DNA of 64,000 nucleotides from Oreohelix idahoensis (lineage: Eukaryota > Mollusca > Gastropoda > Stylommatophora > Oreohelicidae). The translations under genes and the position numbers were made by a program. Within the stretch, counting starts at the first letter, position 1, and every line of letters starts with the position of its first letter. Positions 1 through 12,320 of this stretch are shown here, piece by piece. The stretch is taken from NCBI GenBank assembly GCA_024509875.1, contig JAMPIV010000299.1, positions 1,605,001 through 1,669,000 on the forward strand, in the 5' to 3' direction. The notes beneath the pieces are model-generated. The model worked only from the letters and a program-made list of their open reading frames with translations. It was not told the origin of the DNA and did not search any database.

Positions 1-548
1 TAGGTGGGGGGGTAGGGAGGGGGGGAGCGGCGGGGGGGAGGGGCAGGGAGGGGGGGGGGGGAGGGGTGGGGGAGGGCGGCGGGGGGGGGGGTGCGGGGAG
101 GGGGCGGGGGGGGGGAGGGGGGTGGGGGGTGGGGTGGGTGGGCGGAAGTTGGGGGGTGCCGCGGGGGGGGGGAGGGTGGGGGGGGCTAGGGCGGCGGTAG
201 GGCGGAGGGTCGGGCGGGGGGGGGGTGGGGGGGGGGGGAGGGGAGGAACTGGGGGCGGGCGGGGTGGGCGGGGGGGCAGGGGGTTGGGGAGGGGGGGAAG
301 GTGGGGGGAGGGGAGGGCGGGGGGGTGGGGGGTCCTGGGGGGGGGGGGTGGGTGGCTGGGGTGGGGGGGGGAGCCAACGGGGGTGAGGGCGGCGGAGGGC
401 ATTGGTGGGGGGGGGGGGGGGGGGTGGGGCGCGGGGGGAGGGCAGGAAGGGGCGGGGGCATTGGGAGGGGGGGCGGGGGCGTGGGGAGGGGGGGATGTGA
501 GGGGCGGGGGATGGGGGGGAGTCCACCAGGGAGGGGGGGAGGGGGGGG

Positions 549-588
<40 letters not shown>

Positions 589-3400
589 GGGGGCGGGGGG
601 CGGGGGGGCGGGGGGTGTGGGGGCGGGGGGCGGGTTGGGGGGGGTTTTTTGGGGTTGAGGTGATGGGGGGGGGGGGGTTGTAGGGGGGGGGGGTATTATG
701 GGGATTCATGAATTAGATTGGTAAGGGGAGGAGGGCGGTCTGGGGGGGGGGCGGGGGGGGTACATGGACGGGGGGGGGGGGGGGGGGGAGGTGGGGGGGG
801 CGGGAGGGCGGGGAGGGTGGGGGGGGGGGGGAGGGGGGGGTGGGCGGGGGAGGGGGGGGGGGTCTGGGAGGGGCAGGGGGGGAACGGGGGATGGGTGGGG
901 GGCAGTCTTAGGTGGAGAGGGGGGGGGGGGGGGGCGGCTGGGGGGGGGGGTGGGTGGCGGGGGGGGGGCGGCGAGGCGGGGGACGACTTAGGGCGTAGGG
1001 GGAGGAGGGGGGGATGGTGCGCTGAGGGGTGGGGGTGAGGGGGGGGGGGTAGAGCGGGTGGAGCAGTGATGTAGGGGGAAGAAGCGTGATGGACTGTGGG
1101 AAAGTTAAGATGGTGCGGGGGGTGGGAGACATTTTGAAGGATACTGAGGGCGCGGGGGAGGGGGGGGGTGTTGATGGATGGGGGGTGGGGGATCGGGTAT
1201 GGGGGGGGTGGTGCTTGGAATGCGGTTTGAGTGGGGGGTCCGTGGTTGGGTGGGAGTGAGAGGGCGTGGAAGAGCTAGGAGTGAGGTTGGGGCCGGTTGT
1301 TGAGGGGGGGGGGGTGGGGGTCCTCTCCCTTAACAGACCCCCCTCCCCAAATCCAAAACCATCCCCCACCACATACCTCTACCGCCCCACCGCCCAACCA
1401 CAAGTATAAACACGAGGGGGAGGACACACGCACACAAGGGTGGGGCGGGGAGGGGGGAACGGGCGGCGTTGCTGGGGAGGGGGCGCGGTGGTCGGACAGT
1501 TGGGGTGCTGTGGGGGGTGGGAGGTGAAGAGGGAGAGGGGGCGTGGGGGGGGGGTGTGGTGGGGGGGCGGGATGCAAATGGGACCAGGGGGTGTGGAGGG
1601 TGGGGGGGGGGGATGGGGGGGGGGCGGGGGGAGGGGGTGTGGGGTGGGGGGCGGGGGGGCGGGAGGAGGGGATGGGGGGGGGGGCGAGGTAAAAGGGGTG
1701 AGTGTGGGGGGGCAGTGGGTCGGGGAGTTTGGCGAGGCAGGGTATGAGAAATGGGAGGAGCTGCTGGGGAGTGCGGGGGGGGGGGGGGGAGGGGCGGCGG
1801 GTGGGGGTGCTGGGTGGGATTTTGGTAGGGTGCATGGCAGGCCGTGTAAGGGGGGTAAGGGTGGGAGAGGGGGGTGGAGTGGGGGTTGAGGGGGAGAAGT
1901 GTGAAGGAGGAGATCAGAGGTGAGAGCGGTGGTGCAGTTAGGGGGGGCGAGATGGCTAGGGGGGGCTTCGAGGAGGGTAGGGGGGGTGTGGTGGAGGGGG
2001 GCGGGGGGGGGGGTGGGGGGGGGGGGGGGGGAGGGGGGGGGGGGGAGGGTGGAGGGGGGGGGGGGGGTGGTGGGGGGGGAGAGAGCGGGGGTGGGAGGAT
2101 TGTAGTGGAGTATGGAGAGGTGGGGGGGGGGGGGGGGGGATGGATTGGTCTTACCTTAATTTACGAAGCGGGGAGGGGAGGGATTAAAGATTTAGAAGGG
2201 GGGGGGGGGTGAGTGTCGATTTTGGGTGAGAGAGAGGGGGTAGATTGATGGGATATAGATTAGGAGTTGGTTTGTAGTGTAGCGATGGAGAGAGTGAAAT
2301 AAGGGGGAGAATGAATGGGGGGGGGATTATTAGTGATGAGGGTGGAGGGGGGGGTGTGGGTGGGGGGGGGTAATGGGGTGAGGGTTTTTGTGGAGGGGGG
2401 GGGGGGGTGGCGGCGGGATAAAGTTGCGGGGGTTTAGGGGGCGGGGGGAGTGAGGGGGGGAGTGGGAAGGTGGAGTGGAGGGGGGGCACGGGGGGGGGGG
2501 GTATTTGGCGGGAGGTGTTGTTGGAGGGGGTGAAGCGGGGGGGTAGGTTAATGGGGAGTGCAGGGGCGTGTGGGGTCGAAGAGTGGGAGGGGATGAGGGC
2601 GGGTGCGAATATGGGAGAAGGGGGAGGACTGAGGGGGGATGCTGAGGATGATAATGGGGTGGTTAAGATGGAGTGGCGTGGGAGAGTGGGGGATTGGAGT
2701 GAAGGAAGTAAGGGGAGGGGGCGCGATTTGAGGTTTTGTGGAGTGAGGGGGAGGGGATGGGGGGGGGGGGGGGGGTTATTGGGAATGGAGGGAAAGGTGG
2801 TGGTGGGGGCGGGTGGGGGGATAGGGGGGTGGAGGGTGTGGGGGTGGGAGTGGGTGGGGGTGGGAGCGGGGGGGGGGTGGTGGGGGGGGGGATGGGGGGG
2901 GGGGTGAGTGTGGGAGGGGGTGGGGAGCGGGGGGTGGGGGGGTGGATGGGGAGGGGGGAGGAAAGGGTAGGCGTGGAGTTGTGAAGGTGAGTGGTGCGGG
3001 GGGTGGACAGGTGGGCGGTAGAAGGGGGTCGGGGAGGGGAATGGGTGGGGGAGTGAGAGCAAGGTGTGTGAGGAGGGGTAGAAGAGGGAATAATTGGGGG
3101 TAGAGAGGGAATTTAATAGGATAATATGGAGAGAGATAAGGCGGGTGTGCGAAGGTTGGGTTGGAATATGGGTGGGAGATGATGGGGGGAGGAAGGGAGA
3201 TAAGAGGGCTGGGGTGTTAGGGGGGGGTGAGGGAGGTGAGGTTCGGGGTGGCGAGGGTGAGGGGGGGGTCGAGTGGTTTGGGAGATGTGGGGGAAGGGGG
3301 TGTAGGGGGGAGGGGGGGGAGGGGAGGTGGGGGGGGGGGGTGGGGGGGGGGGGGTGGGGGGGTTGTTGGGAAAGGGGGGGAATAGTGGATATGAGGGGAA

Positions 3401-3432
<32 letters not shown>

Positions 3433-5998
3433 GGGTGGATGGTTGTAAGATGGGGGGGGTGGGGAGGGGGGGTTAGGGGGGAGGGAGGTGATAAAATTAA
3501 TGGGGGGGGATGGGGTGGAAGTGGTTTAGTTGGGTAGGGGGTTGGTTATAGTGGAAGTAAGGCCGGATTGTAGGGTGGGGGTAGGGAATAAGGAGAGGTT
3601 GAGGGGGAGAGTTGGGGGGGGATAAGATATGTAGAGGGGGGGGGAGGGGGGGTGGGAGGGATGGGGGAAGGTTGGGGAGGGGGGGTTTGGGGGTGTGGGG
3701 GTTTGGGGGGGTGTAGTTGTGGGGATGTGGTGGGGGTTGAGATTAGGGAAGGGGGGATATAGATGTTTGGAGGGAGGGTGGAGGTAGTAGGGGTGATGGG
3801 GTGGGGAAAGGGCGAGTGGGGGGTATGGGCTAGTGGGAATGGAAGGGTAGGTTGGGGTGGGGGAGGGATAATTATGGGAGTAATAGTGGGGAGGGGTGGG
3901 TGGGCGTAGAGGTTGTAGGGGGGTGGTGGAATTGGGCAATAGAATGGGAGGGGGGTGGGGGGGCAGGATAGGGGTTGGGGGACATGAGGTTGTGAGATCT
4001 ATAGGGGGGAGGTTTTAGGGGGGGTAGGGGGGGGGGGGTTGTAATGGGGGAGGTGCGCAGGGGTGGGGGTAGGGTGGGGTGGTGGAAATGGGTTTAAGGG
4101 GAGGGAAATGGATTTGGGGGGCAGGGTTGGGGTGGATATGGAGTAGCGTGGGAGTATAGGGGTTTGGGGGGGGGTATGGTGAGTTGAATGAATGGGGGGG
4201 AGGGGGGGGTGGGGGGCGAATTGGGTTTGTGGGAGGGGGGGTAGGGGTGTGGGGGAATGGGTAAGGGGGGATGGGGGATGGAAGGGGGTTGGAATGATAA
4301 ATGATGTTTGTTATGGGTGGGTATGGTAGGGTGGGAGGTATGGGTTATTGGGTGGGAGTTGGGGTGTTTAGGGGATAATGGTGAGATAGTGGTGTTGGAG
4401 GGGTAGTTAAGGCCGTTGTGTGGGCTGGTTTGGGGGGTGGCAGGGGGTGTGGGGGGGGTGGGGGGGGGAGCGGTAGGGGGGATGGTTGGTAATGTGGGTG
4501 AAAGGTCGGAGTTTGGTTGTTGGGGTGGGGGGGGGGTTATTATTGGGGGTTGTGATGGGGGTGGGGGGGGGTATTTAAAGATGGGGGGGGTGGGGTATGT
4601 TGGGAGTTGGGGGGGGGGGGGCGGTGTGGGGGGGAAGGGGGTGATAAGTTGGGTGTTGTAGGACTGGGTGGTGGATCTGTGGGGGGGGGGTGAGTAATTA
4701 TGTTTGGGTGGGGGGGTAAGAGGGATTGTAATGGTTGGAGAGGGGGGGTGTTTTGTGTTGTTGTTTTTGGTGTTTAGGAGTGAGTTTGTAGGTGGGGGGA
4801 GGTGTTGTATGGTGGGAGGGGATAAGTTGGTATAGTGGGGTGAGTTGTAGTAGGTTTACGGGGTGGAGATGGGGTTTGTATGTGGTGTAGGGTTAATTTG
4901 GTTGGGTTGATTGTTGTTAAGTGGGGGGGGGGGGGTTAGGGTAGGGGGGGGGTATACACATTGGGGAATTGTATTTATTTTAGGGTGTGGGTTATGGGAC
5001 GGAATAGGTTTATTTTTAGTTGAAATTGTTGTTGAGTTTGGCGGGATTGGGGTGGATTTGGGGTTGATGGGATGAATTTTGGAGGGATGAGAATTAGTGG
5101 TTTTGTATTGTGGGGTGGAGGGGTTGTGTGGGTATGTTGGGGGTGGGGGAGTGAAGGTGGGATAAAAATGTATATGGTATTAGTGAGTTGTTGGATGCGG
5201 GGAGGGGGTGGGTTAGGGGGGTTAGTAGGGGGTTGATAGGGAGTGGGATTGTATGTGGGGTTTGAATATGGGGGGGTTGGTTGGGGAGTTGGATGGATTG
5301 TGGGAGTTTAGATTGTTTTTTTGATGGTAGAAAATAAGGGAAAGAGATATTAGTTGGGGGTTATATAGATTGGTAAAGTGTGTAGGGGTAGTGAATGGGG
5401 GTTGGTATGTTGGTGAGGTGTAATGTTGGTTTAGGGGTTTGGGGGTGTGGTTGGGGGGTTAAGGAATGCTGGGGTGGGGGGGATGGGGTGGGTGTATGAC
5501 GCGGGGTAATGGGGGGTTGGTTGGTATGGAGTAAGGGTCGTGGGGAATATTTGTTAAGCGGGGCTAGTGGGTGGGGTGAGTGAAAGGGAGGGTTAGGGGG
5601 AGTAGGGGTTAGTGGTAATGGGTGGTGGTTATGAATTGGGATGATTTAATTATGGTGGGGATTTGGGAGTTTGGTGTATGTTGGTAGGGATGGGAGGGGG
5701 TGGGAAAAGGGTGGGGGGGAGTGGTTGGGGGGGATTGGTGGGAGGGGGGGGTGAGGGTGGAGGAATAAGGTATTGGGAGTAATTTTTGGACGGGTGGGTA
5801 AGAGGGGGGTTTAGGGGGGGTTGTATAGGGTGGGAGGGGTTGATGTTTTAGTAAGTGTTGGTAGGGGGAAGGGGAGGGGTATATGGGGGGGGTGGGAGAA
5901 GGGGGTAGGGGATGGAAGGTGGGGTAAGGGTTATGGTGAGGGAGTGGGTTGTGGGTGGTAGTAGGGGTTTAGTAAAAGTAGGGGGTAGTGTTGGGTTT
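1..5998. repeat. G-rich, C-depleted low-complexity block
   Basis: About 6 kb in which G dominates the + strand. The first 2 kb is mostly G homopolymer with scattered T, A and C. Towards 4-6 kb it becomes G/T-rich with some A and almost no C; several 60-base lines around 5.6 kb have none. The change to ordinary balanced sequence at about 5998 is abrupt. Open frames here are long glycine- or proline-rich strings caused by composition alone, and I reject all of them. It could be a genuine G-quadruplex-type satellite, but the graded decay towards the window edge fits a sequencing or assembly artefact at least as well. No telomere-type repeat is visible. Confidence 0.85.
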
Positions 5999-6161
5999 TT
6001 CAACTTCATTAGATCTTTGTAGTCAAACTTATGATAACTTGTGATCAATGGTCAATGCATCTAGTGAACAAATGTACATGCCTGCCTGCTCTTTTAATAA
6101 TAGTTCAACATAGCTGTTGCGGTGTTGTGCGTACCCGTATTTTTTCCAGAAAATCTGATAG

Positions 6162-6249
6162 GATTTGTTCATTGTTCGTTACAGATTTGTTCATTGTTCG
6201 TTACAGATTTGTTCATTGTTCGTTACAGATTTGTTCATTGTTCGTTACA
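6162..6249 (+). repeat. Tandem repeat, 22 bp x 4
   Basis: Four perfect consecutive copies of a 22-bp unit beginning GATTTGTTCATTG and ending GTTACA. The array stops at 6249, where the next unit would diverge into unique sequence. Confidence 0.95.
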
Positions 6250-6823
6250 GATGATTCACTAAGACCAGCTGTAGGCAACCCAGTAATTGTGGGGATCTAC
6301 TTTAAAAACACTGAGCTTTCTGAAAACCTACCTTGTACCTTGATGAAATCATGTCTTTTTTCAGGTGTCAGAGTAACTGGAATGTGGAGTAAGTCTAGCC
6401 AATAGGTAACTTTTATCTGTGCTGCACGATCTATTTCCTGTAATTCCATCAACAGAACGAGGAAAATTAAAACTAAATGTATTGCCGAATGAGACCTTCA
6501 GTTCACAGAAAAGATCGCTTTCTGTCTTAAACAGTACACGAAAAAGTGAATTTTAGTAAGATAGCTTTGTGGGTTGTCACTGGGTATGCGGTGAACGTAC
6601 TTTTAAACCTGGGGACATCGCGCTTTTAAGAGCCGGTTTGAGATAACTAGTTCGAATTTTACCTAATCGTTTTTGTCCCTTAGTCGCCTAGATATCTACG
6701 AAATTAGGCCCTGGAATCTACCGCAGATCAAAATCTACCGCTTGGCAACCCCGGACGTAGATACTTATAATATGGCGATATTTATTATACTATTATTTAC
6801 TTGACACGAGAGTTACAGTATAT

Positions 6824-6940
6824 TTTGTGTGTTAATTGGCCTATACTTCTTAACCGGTTTATGATTTGTGTGTTAATTGGCCTATACTTCTTAACCGGTT
6901 TATGATTTGTGCGTTAACTGACTTATACTTCCTAACTGGT
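6824..6940 (+). repeat. Tandem repeat, 41 bp x about 2.9
   Basis: Two identical 41-bp units (6824-6864 and 6865-6905) are followed by a third diverged partial copy. The unit contains TTAATTGGCCTATACTTC and CTTAACCGG. Confidence 0.93.
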
Positions 6941-8185
6941 AAATTTTACAGTAAAAGTGAATAATGAAATGTCTCATTCGTCCCGGTCTATAATTTATAA
7001 GCTGTTGGTCGTGGCTTGAAAGTTGTAAAATTGATTGAAGCGAATTTGTAAACATGGATAACCTGACTTGTTAGGGAAGGACAGGACAACGACAAAGGCA
7101 ACTAGCCACCCCACCCTCCGATGCTGGACTAGGCTGGTATCTCTAACACTTCACTCCCCTGTGACAGTATCCGACCTAAACCACATCAAATCCACATTAA
7201 AGGTAGTCCCATAGCAGATACTGTCACGTGTTGTTCTCATGGAGAGGGGGGGGGGGGGGGGTGAGGGGTCGTGTGTGAGACAAACAAAGGATAGGAAACT
7301 TGCTTCCTCATGCATGTCGTACAAGACGTCTAATATGAGGTTTGCATGAGGCTGGCAAACTCATTATTAAAATTAATTGCTTTAGACGCCACCGCTGCAA
7401 GAGTATTTGAGGATGAGGTGCAGGCTTCCAGCTCATGAGGAGAGAAAATAATGAATGATCATAGAAGATACAACCTTAGTGTTGTGTTAAATGGAAATTA
7501 GGAGGCCTGCAATATGATATTGGTAAACGGTAGAGTGAAGCTAGAAAAAAAAACCAATAAAGGTAATACGACAAAAGACGAGACAAAACTTACCTTGCGG
7601 CCACAAGGTCTTCGTCAGGTCCAGACGGACAAAAATAGAAAGGAAAGAAACTGAGAACTAAGTAAAACAAAAAAATGAAAAAAGAAAAGCTAGTACAACC
7701 TGATGAGAATGTCATGGCTGACAGGAAATGACTGCCGCTCCTACTGGAGGTAGAAAGAAAAAAATACTAATTACGGGAAAAACCGAAAAATTAAGTGAGT
7801 GAAAAGTTTAAAATAAGAAAAGGCAAGAGAGAAAATAAAGAAATAAATTGAAACGAAAAAAAAGTGAAGGGAGAAAAACTAAATGTTTAAAAAGAGAGAG
7901 AAAGTGACAGACAAAAATATGTAAATTTTAAAATAGTTGGAAACAACTGTTGACCACTCATGAAGAAGAGAAAGGGATACATCTCAGCTCTAGAAATATG
8001 CGTGCGTAGAACGAAACGCCTGAGATAACAGAATGCTGGTATTGGAGAGGATTATTAGATACCACTCTACTAGGTCTAGCTTTATGAGGTGTTGTGAATA
8101 GTTCCCTTCCTTGCTGCCTTTGCCGTCCCTAAATCTAGACAAGATTTCTAATCGTTTCAGTTTTACGAAAATCGCCATCATGTAA

Positions 8186-8800
8186 ACTACTTCTTCTTGT
8201 TCTACGTATGTTCTCAGACGTCTGCTTGAACGTATTCAAAGAAAGCAGAAGTCAGCCTGAGGTTATTTGCATCTCTGTAGAGCTCTTCCACGAATGGTAC
8301 TGGTGACAGCCATATGCGCTTTCTATGTTCCTCATTTTTGGGCATCTTTGAAGCAGATGTTCAGCAGTCATTTCATCAGTGCAACAGTTACACTCATATG
8401 TAGTTTCTATCTTTGGCTGGTTGAGTAGATAGTATCCCAATCTGTTGTGGCCTGTGCGGTGTCTGAAGATTACCACTTGTTCTCTTCTATTGAGCTGGTA
8501 GTATGCATCATTCTGTGTGTGACCTTCTGTATCAGTATGTTTCTGTATCTGTTTCTGACAGAACTCTTTCTCTCCTCGAAAGTTATGCAAGCATCAGGCT
8601 GAAGCAGCTTTCCACCTTCCTTTGCCATTCTGTCAGCCTCTTCATTGCTGGTGATATTACAATGAAATGGGATCCATTAGATCACAACTCTTTTCAATCT
8701 TTGACGTAGTTTGTGGAGCACTATTCTTAGATCATCCAGGTCTGTATTATTTTGTAATAATATTAGACGTGCTTGCACGGTGCTTGGTGCAAGTTATAGT
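8186..8800 (-). pseudogene. LINE remnant: RNase H and C-terminal Cys motif
   Basis: The 3' end of a dead non-LTR retrotransposon of the type that carries an RNase H domain. On the minus strand, about 8600-8690 reads HCNITSNEEADRMAKEG, the end of an RNase H domain (an H-x-N-x-x-x-NE-x-AD pattern). It continues in another frame at 8252-8590 with NRREQVVIF, RTGHNRLGYYLL, then a CNCC...AEHLLQRCP cysteine motif typical of the tail of jockey/I-type LINEs. An in-frame stop precedes WIPFHC and a frameshift follows, so it is non-functional. The 3' terminus is probably the AAG-repeat at about 8186-8200. The upstream RT domain is not present. Confidence 0.75.
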
Positions 8801-9426
8801 TCGGTAGTTTCTACCATTTTTTTGCAGTATTTCGAGCCTAAGGGTAAATGTGACATATTGTTTACCTCACCTCCACTACCCACAGCCGATTATATTCAAG
8901 CTTCAAGTAATTTATTTTCTGTTTTTGCGACCTCGCTGTAAGAAATCATTGTGACAAACATCAGCTTGATGTTTTTTTCTTAATCGCAGGAGATCAAGAG
9001 TTGTGTCACATGAGCTTCATTTGTCTGCAAATAAACACAATCTCGGCTGAAAGTCTATTCATTGTGTTGGTTATAAAAAGATGTCATGGGATTACTCCCC
9101 TTGCTCTGCAGTGATGGTCCAACAGTGGTCAAACTTTAGATTATCTACTGAATGTCTTCAAGTGTATCTACCTTTAGCTCAAGATTACGCTTAGCAGAAA
9201 TGTGAACTGAAAAATGGTGCTTCAATTCAAGGCAGCCTCATGGGAATTTAAGACATCACGTACTTCGGCTGAAATGGTCCAGGCCGTGTAAACTTTCTAT
9301 TTTTCTAGACCTTCTATGAGGAGAAAGAATGTTGCTAGTTTTGATGAGACTAAAATGGATTTAAATCAGTAACACCTTACTTCAATAGCTCCATTTATGT
9401 GTACTTTTTTGTTTAAATACAATTTT
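8801..9426. other. No gene seen
   Basis: AT-rich sequence without a recognisable coding segment. It may include more decayed LINE sequence near 8,800-8,900, but I cannot support a call. Confidence 0.5.
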
Positions 9427-9512
9427 GCTTCGTTTTAGCGAGGCGCGTCCCGTTCAACCTAGCTGGTTATATTAAGACGCATGTCCAAATATAAAAGACC
9501 TTTTAGGTCTGG
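9427..9512 (+). repeat. Dispersed hairpin tail module, copy T1
   Basis: One of five copies of an 80-95 bp module. It starts with a GC hairpin (GCTTCG-loop-CGAGGC), continues with GGCGCGTCCCGTTCAACCTA, a GGTTATATTA box, then GCATGTCCAAATATAAAAG, and closes with a second hairpin AGACC-TTTTA-GGTCT. This copy has no SINE head upstream. Confidence 0.8.
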
Positions 9513-10312
9513 AGAATAAGTTATGTGTTAGTTATAATTTATGTGTATTTAAAATGCCTGAGATATACGGGTACAGTTCCCTCAAAATTATTAAATCAGC
9601 TATACATTTATATATATACCAATAACAAATGTAATAATCAATTATAGTTAACAATGTAAAATAAATAAGGGTGAGGTATTATAGGAAGTATTTCTTTTAA
9701 GATTCATCAATGGTGAAGATCTGGATATTTTTAGGGAATTTCGTTATTCGAGTTCACTTGGAAGCTTTAAGTGGATACTTAGCTGTCAGTAAGATGTCGG
9801 TTGGATTCTGCTCCAGCCAATGTTGGTTCTTTGCTGATTGTAGAATGGTTCACTCACGTCACTGGTCAAGTCTGGTGGCTGTAACACGTCCTTCGTAGTA
9901 TTGTGGGGTAATTACGAAGAAGGTCCAGTGTCTCCAAGACCCGTCTGATGTAGGTGTCTAGCTTTGACTGAAAGCCACTTATACCACACATGTGATCCAC
10001 AGTCTAGTACCACCAATTGGTACCACCGTACCAATTAACTTTTAAGCAATACAGATTTATGGCTTAGAGAAATAGTTCGGCAGCTTGGTTAAGATGTCTC
10101 TTACACATGGTATGGGGTATTGCTTTGCAATAGAGTCCCACTTTGACTAAGTGTTCAGGTTCCTAGGATTCCGGGCTTTCCGTATTAATAACGGTAGATA
10201 TTTCTCGCGGCGTTAACTCCACAAGACGCTGAAACACGTTGTCCGGTCCTTTAAAGTAGAATCATGATTCTATTTCTCATTCTGGCTTGTGTGACTGTCT
10301 TCTTGAGGAATT
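9513..10312. other. No gene seen
   Basis: AT-rich intergenic-type sequence. I see no coding pattern and no RNA gene. Confidence 0.5.
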
Positions 10313-12320
10313 GAAATAATAATAATAATAATAATAAATTCTTTAAGCGCCAAACACGGCGCATAAGGCAGAAACCAGTGCTCTCCAGGTTGTTCGTTGT
10401 GACGCCACTCCTCTTAGCTCTTGCACATTATTTAGGCCCAACGTTCTTCCTTCTCTTATTATTGTTCTTCTGAGTGTTTCTTTTGGTCTTCCTTTTTTTC
10501 CGCTTACCCTCAGGAACCCAAGTGAGCGCCTGTAGTGGTATTCTGTTGTTTTGCATTCGTAGGACATGACCGATATATGACCATCGTCTTTTCCTTATAT
10601 AGTCGGAGACATATTTCTGCCTAGAGTCTTCTCTTATTTGTCGATTAGTCTTGAATTCTTTCCAACTGATGTTCATGAGTTTTCTAAGACATTTGTTCTC
10701 GAATGTATTCAGCTTGTTCTCCAATGATTTTGTTATTTTCCAACTCTCACAGCCGTATGTTAACACTGAGATAACATTTGAATTAAACAGACAAAGCTTG
10801 GTATGTATATTCAATGATCGTAATTTCCAAATGTTAGATAATCTATTGAAGGCGCTAGCTGCCAAAGCAATTCTAGTATGGATTTCTCTTGTTGTGTCAC
10901 CATCCTGAGTCATTTTACTGCCTAAATAATTGAAACTTTCAACTTTCTGTAGTTTTTCCCCGTTCAAGATGATATCAAAGGTCTCGTTAGAAAAGTTCAT
11001 AGCTTTAGTTTTAGAGGCATTTATTTGGAGACCAATTTTAACCGAGAGATGACACAAATTATTTATTGCTTCTTGGGATTGTCTTGGTGTTGAACTTAAG
11101 AATGCTACATCATCTGCGAAATCCAGGTCCCCCAGGAATTTTCCATTTGTCCATTTTATACCCAATTGTTCATTGTGGGTATAGTTTCTCATAACCCAAT
11201 CAATAGCTATTCCAAAAAGTAGTGGTGACATAATACAGCCTTGTTTCACCCCTGTTTCTACTGTAAACCATTCTGTATTCCCTTTATTTGTTCTAACACA
11301 ACATCTTGCATTGTCATATAGCGCTTTGATTATATTCACATATTTTTTGTTGGAAAACCATAGATTGTAAGTATCTTCCACAATGATGGGCGGTGTAGAC
11401 TATCAAAGGCTTTTTGAAAATCGACGAAGGTGATAATAAGTGGCGATTGCCTTTCCACTGATTCTTCTATAATTGTTCTTAGTGTGAATATTTGATCAAT
11501 ACATGATCGTTTCGGCCTGAAACCCGCTTGTTCTTCTCTGATCTTTTCGTCAGCATGCAATTTAAGTCTTTCTAAACATGCAACATAATAATTTTCCAGG
11601 TACTGATAATAGAGATATACCACGCCAGTTATTACAGTCTGATAGATCACCTTTCTTCGGTAACTTTACAATAATACTGTCTTTCCATTGTTGTGGTGGT
11701 TGTTCTTCTCTCCATACTTCATTTATAATATCTAAAATTCTCAAGAGGTTGTTGTCATTAACTGCTTTAATCATTTCCCCTGAAATTTCGTCAACTCCAG
11801 CAGCTTTAAAATTTTTTAATCTTTTAACGGCTTGTTTGATCTCGTCCAGCGTGAATTCATCGCAAGTTATTGGCAAGGTGGTTGTGGATGTTTCATTATT
11901 AAAATCAGGTGTTACTGTTGGTGGTGGTCTGTTTAGCACCTCCATGAAGTGCTCAGCCCATCTCTTCATTTGTTCTTTTTTCTGTTGGTATTGAATTCCC
12001 TAATTTACCTTTAACAGGTGTTTCCATAGCAGTAGGCTGGTGACATAGTTGTTTTGTAATTTGATAAAGGCACCTACTATTACCAGTTCTTGCAGCATTT
12101 TCAGCTTCTACGGCCAGTTCATTGATGAAATGTCTTTTATCTCTTCGAGTTTTTGTCTTCACTTCTTTATTTAACAAGTTATAAGTTAGTTTGCAAGATT
12201 CAACTGCATTATGTGTACTTGCCGCTAGTAGTTTAAGTTTTGCTGTTTTCCTTTCTTGTATTTTATCCCAAGTATCTTCTCTCGTTCATTTTTTCTTGAA
12301 ATAGTAGTGCCTTAGACTCA
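10313..12320 (-). mobile_element. RTE-like LINE, 5'-truncated and frameshifted
   Basis: A non-LTR retrotransposon encoding reverse transcriptase. From 12,300 downwards the minus strand shows the linker between endonuclease and RT (WDKIQERKTAK), then the RT motifs FKAAGVDEISGEMIK, GISLLSVPGK, QAGFRPKRSC, FVDFQKAFDSL, GVKQGCIMSPLL and the catalytic FADDVAF, then YLGSKM, a YGCESW region, WSYIGHVLRM and a basic tail. This C-terminal order is that of RTE-clade elements such as BovB. The endonuclease is missing, and frame changes near 11,590, 11,350 and 10,450 break the protein, so it is dead. The (AAT)n run at 10313-10336 is its 3' microsatellite tail. Clade assignment is inferred from motif order only. 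Confidence 0.85.

Larger units (their letters stand above)
5999..8185. other. Non-coding stretch with short repeats; no gene seen
   Basis: Ordinary AT-rich DNA starts here. It contains two tandem arrays listed separately, an 11-bp inverted repeat (7161-7171 with 7217-7227), a 16-base G run at 7246-7261, and purine-rich A/G sequence around 7640-7960. The open frame at 6031-6405 is a by-product of the 22-bp tandem array, and I do not treat it as a gene. Confidence 0.6.

Noticed and set aside
122..4661. Many long open frames, glycine-rich on + and proline-rich on -
   Set aside because: They are produced by the G-rich composition alone; no domain, no codon structure, and every frame is open.
6031..6405. 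124-codon frame with a repeated FVTD / CSL peptide
   Set aside because: It reads through a 22-bp tandem array whose length is not a multiple of three; no domain and no splice context.
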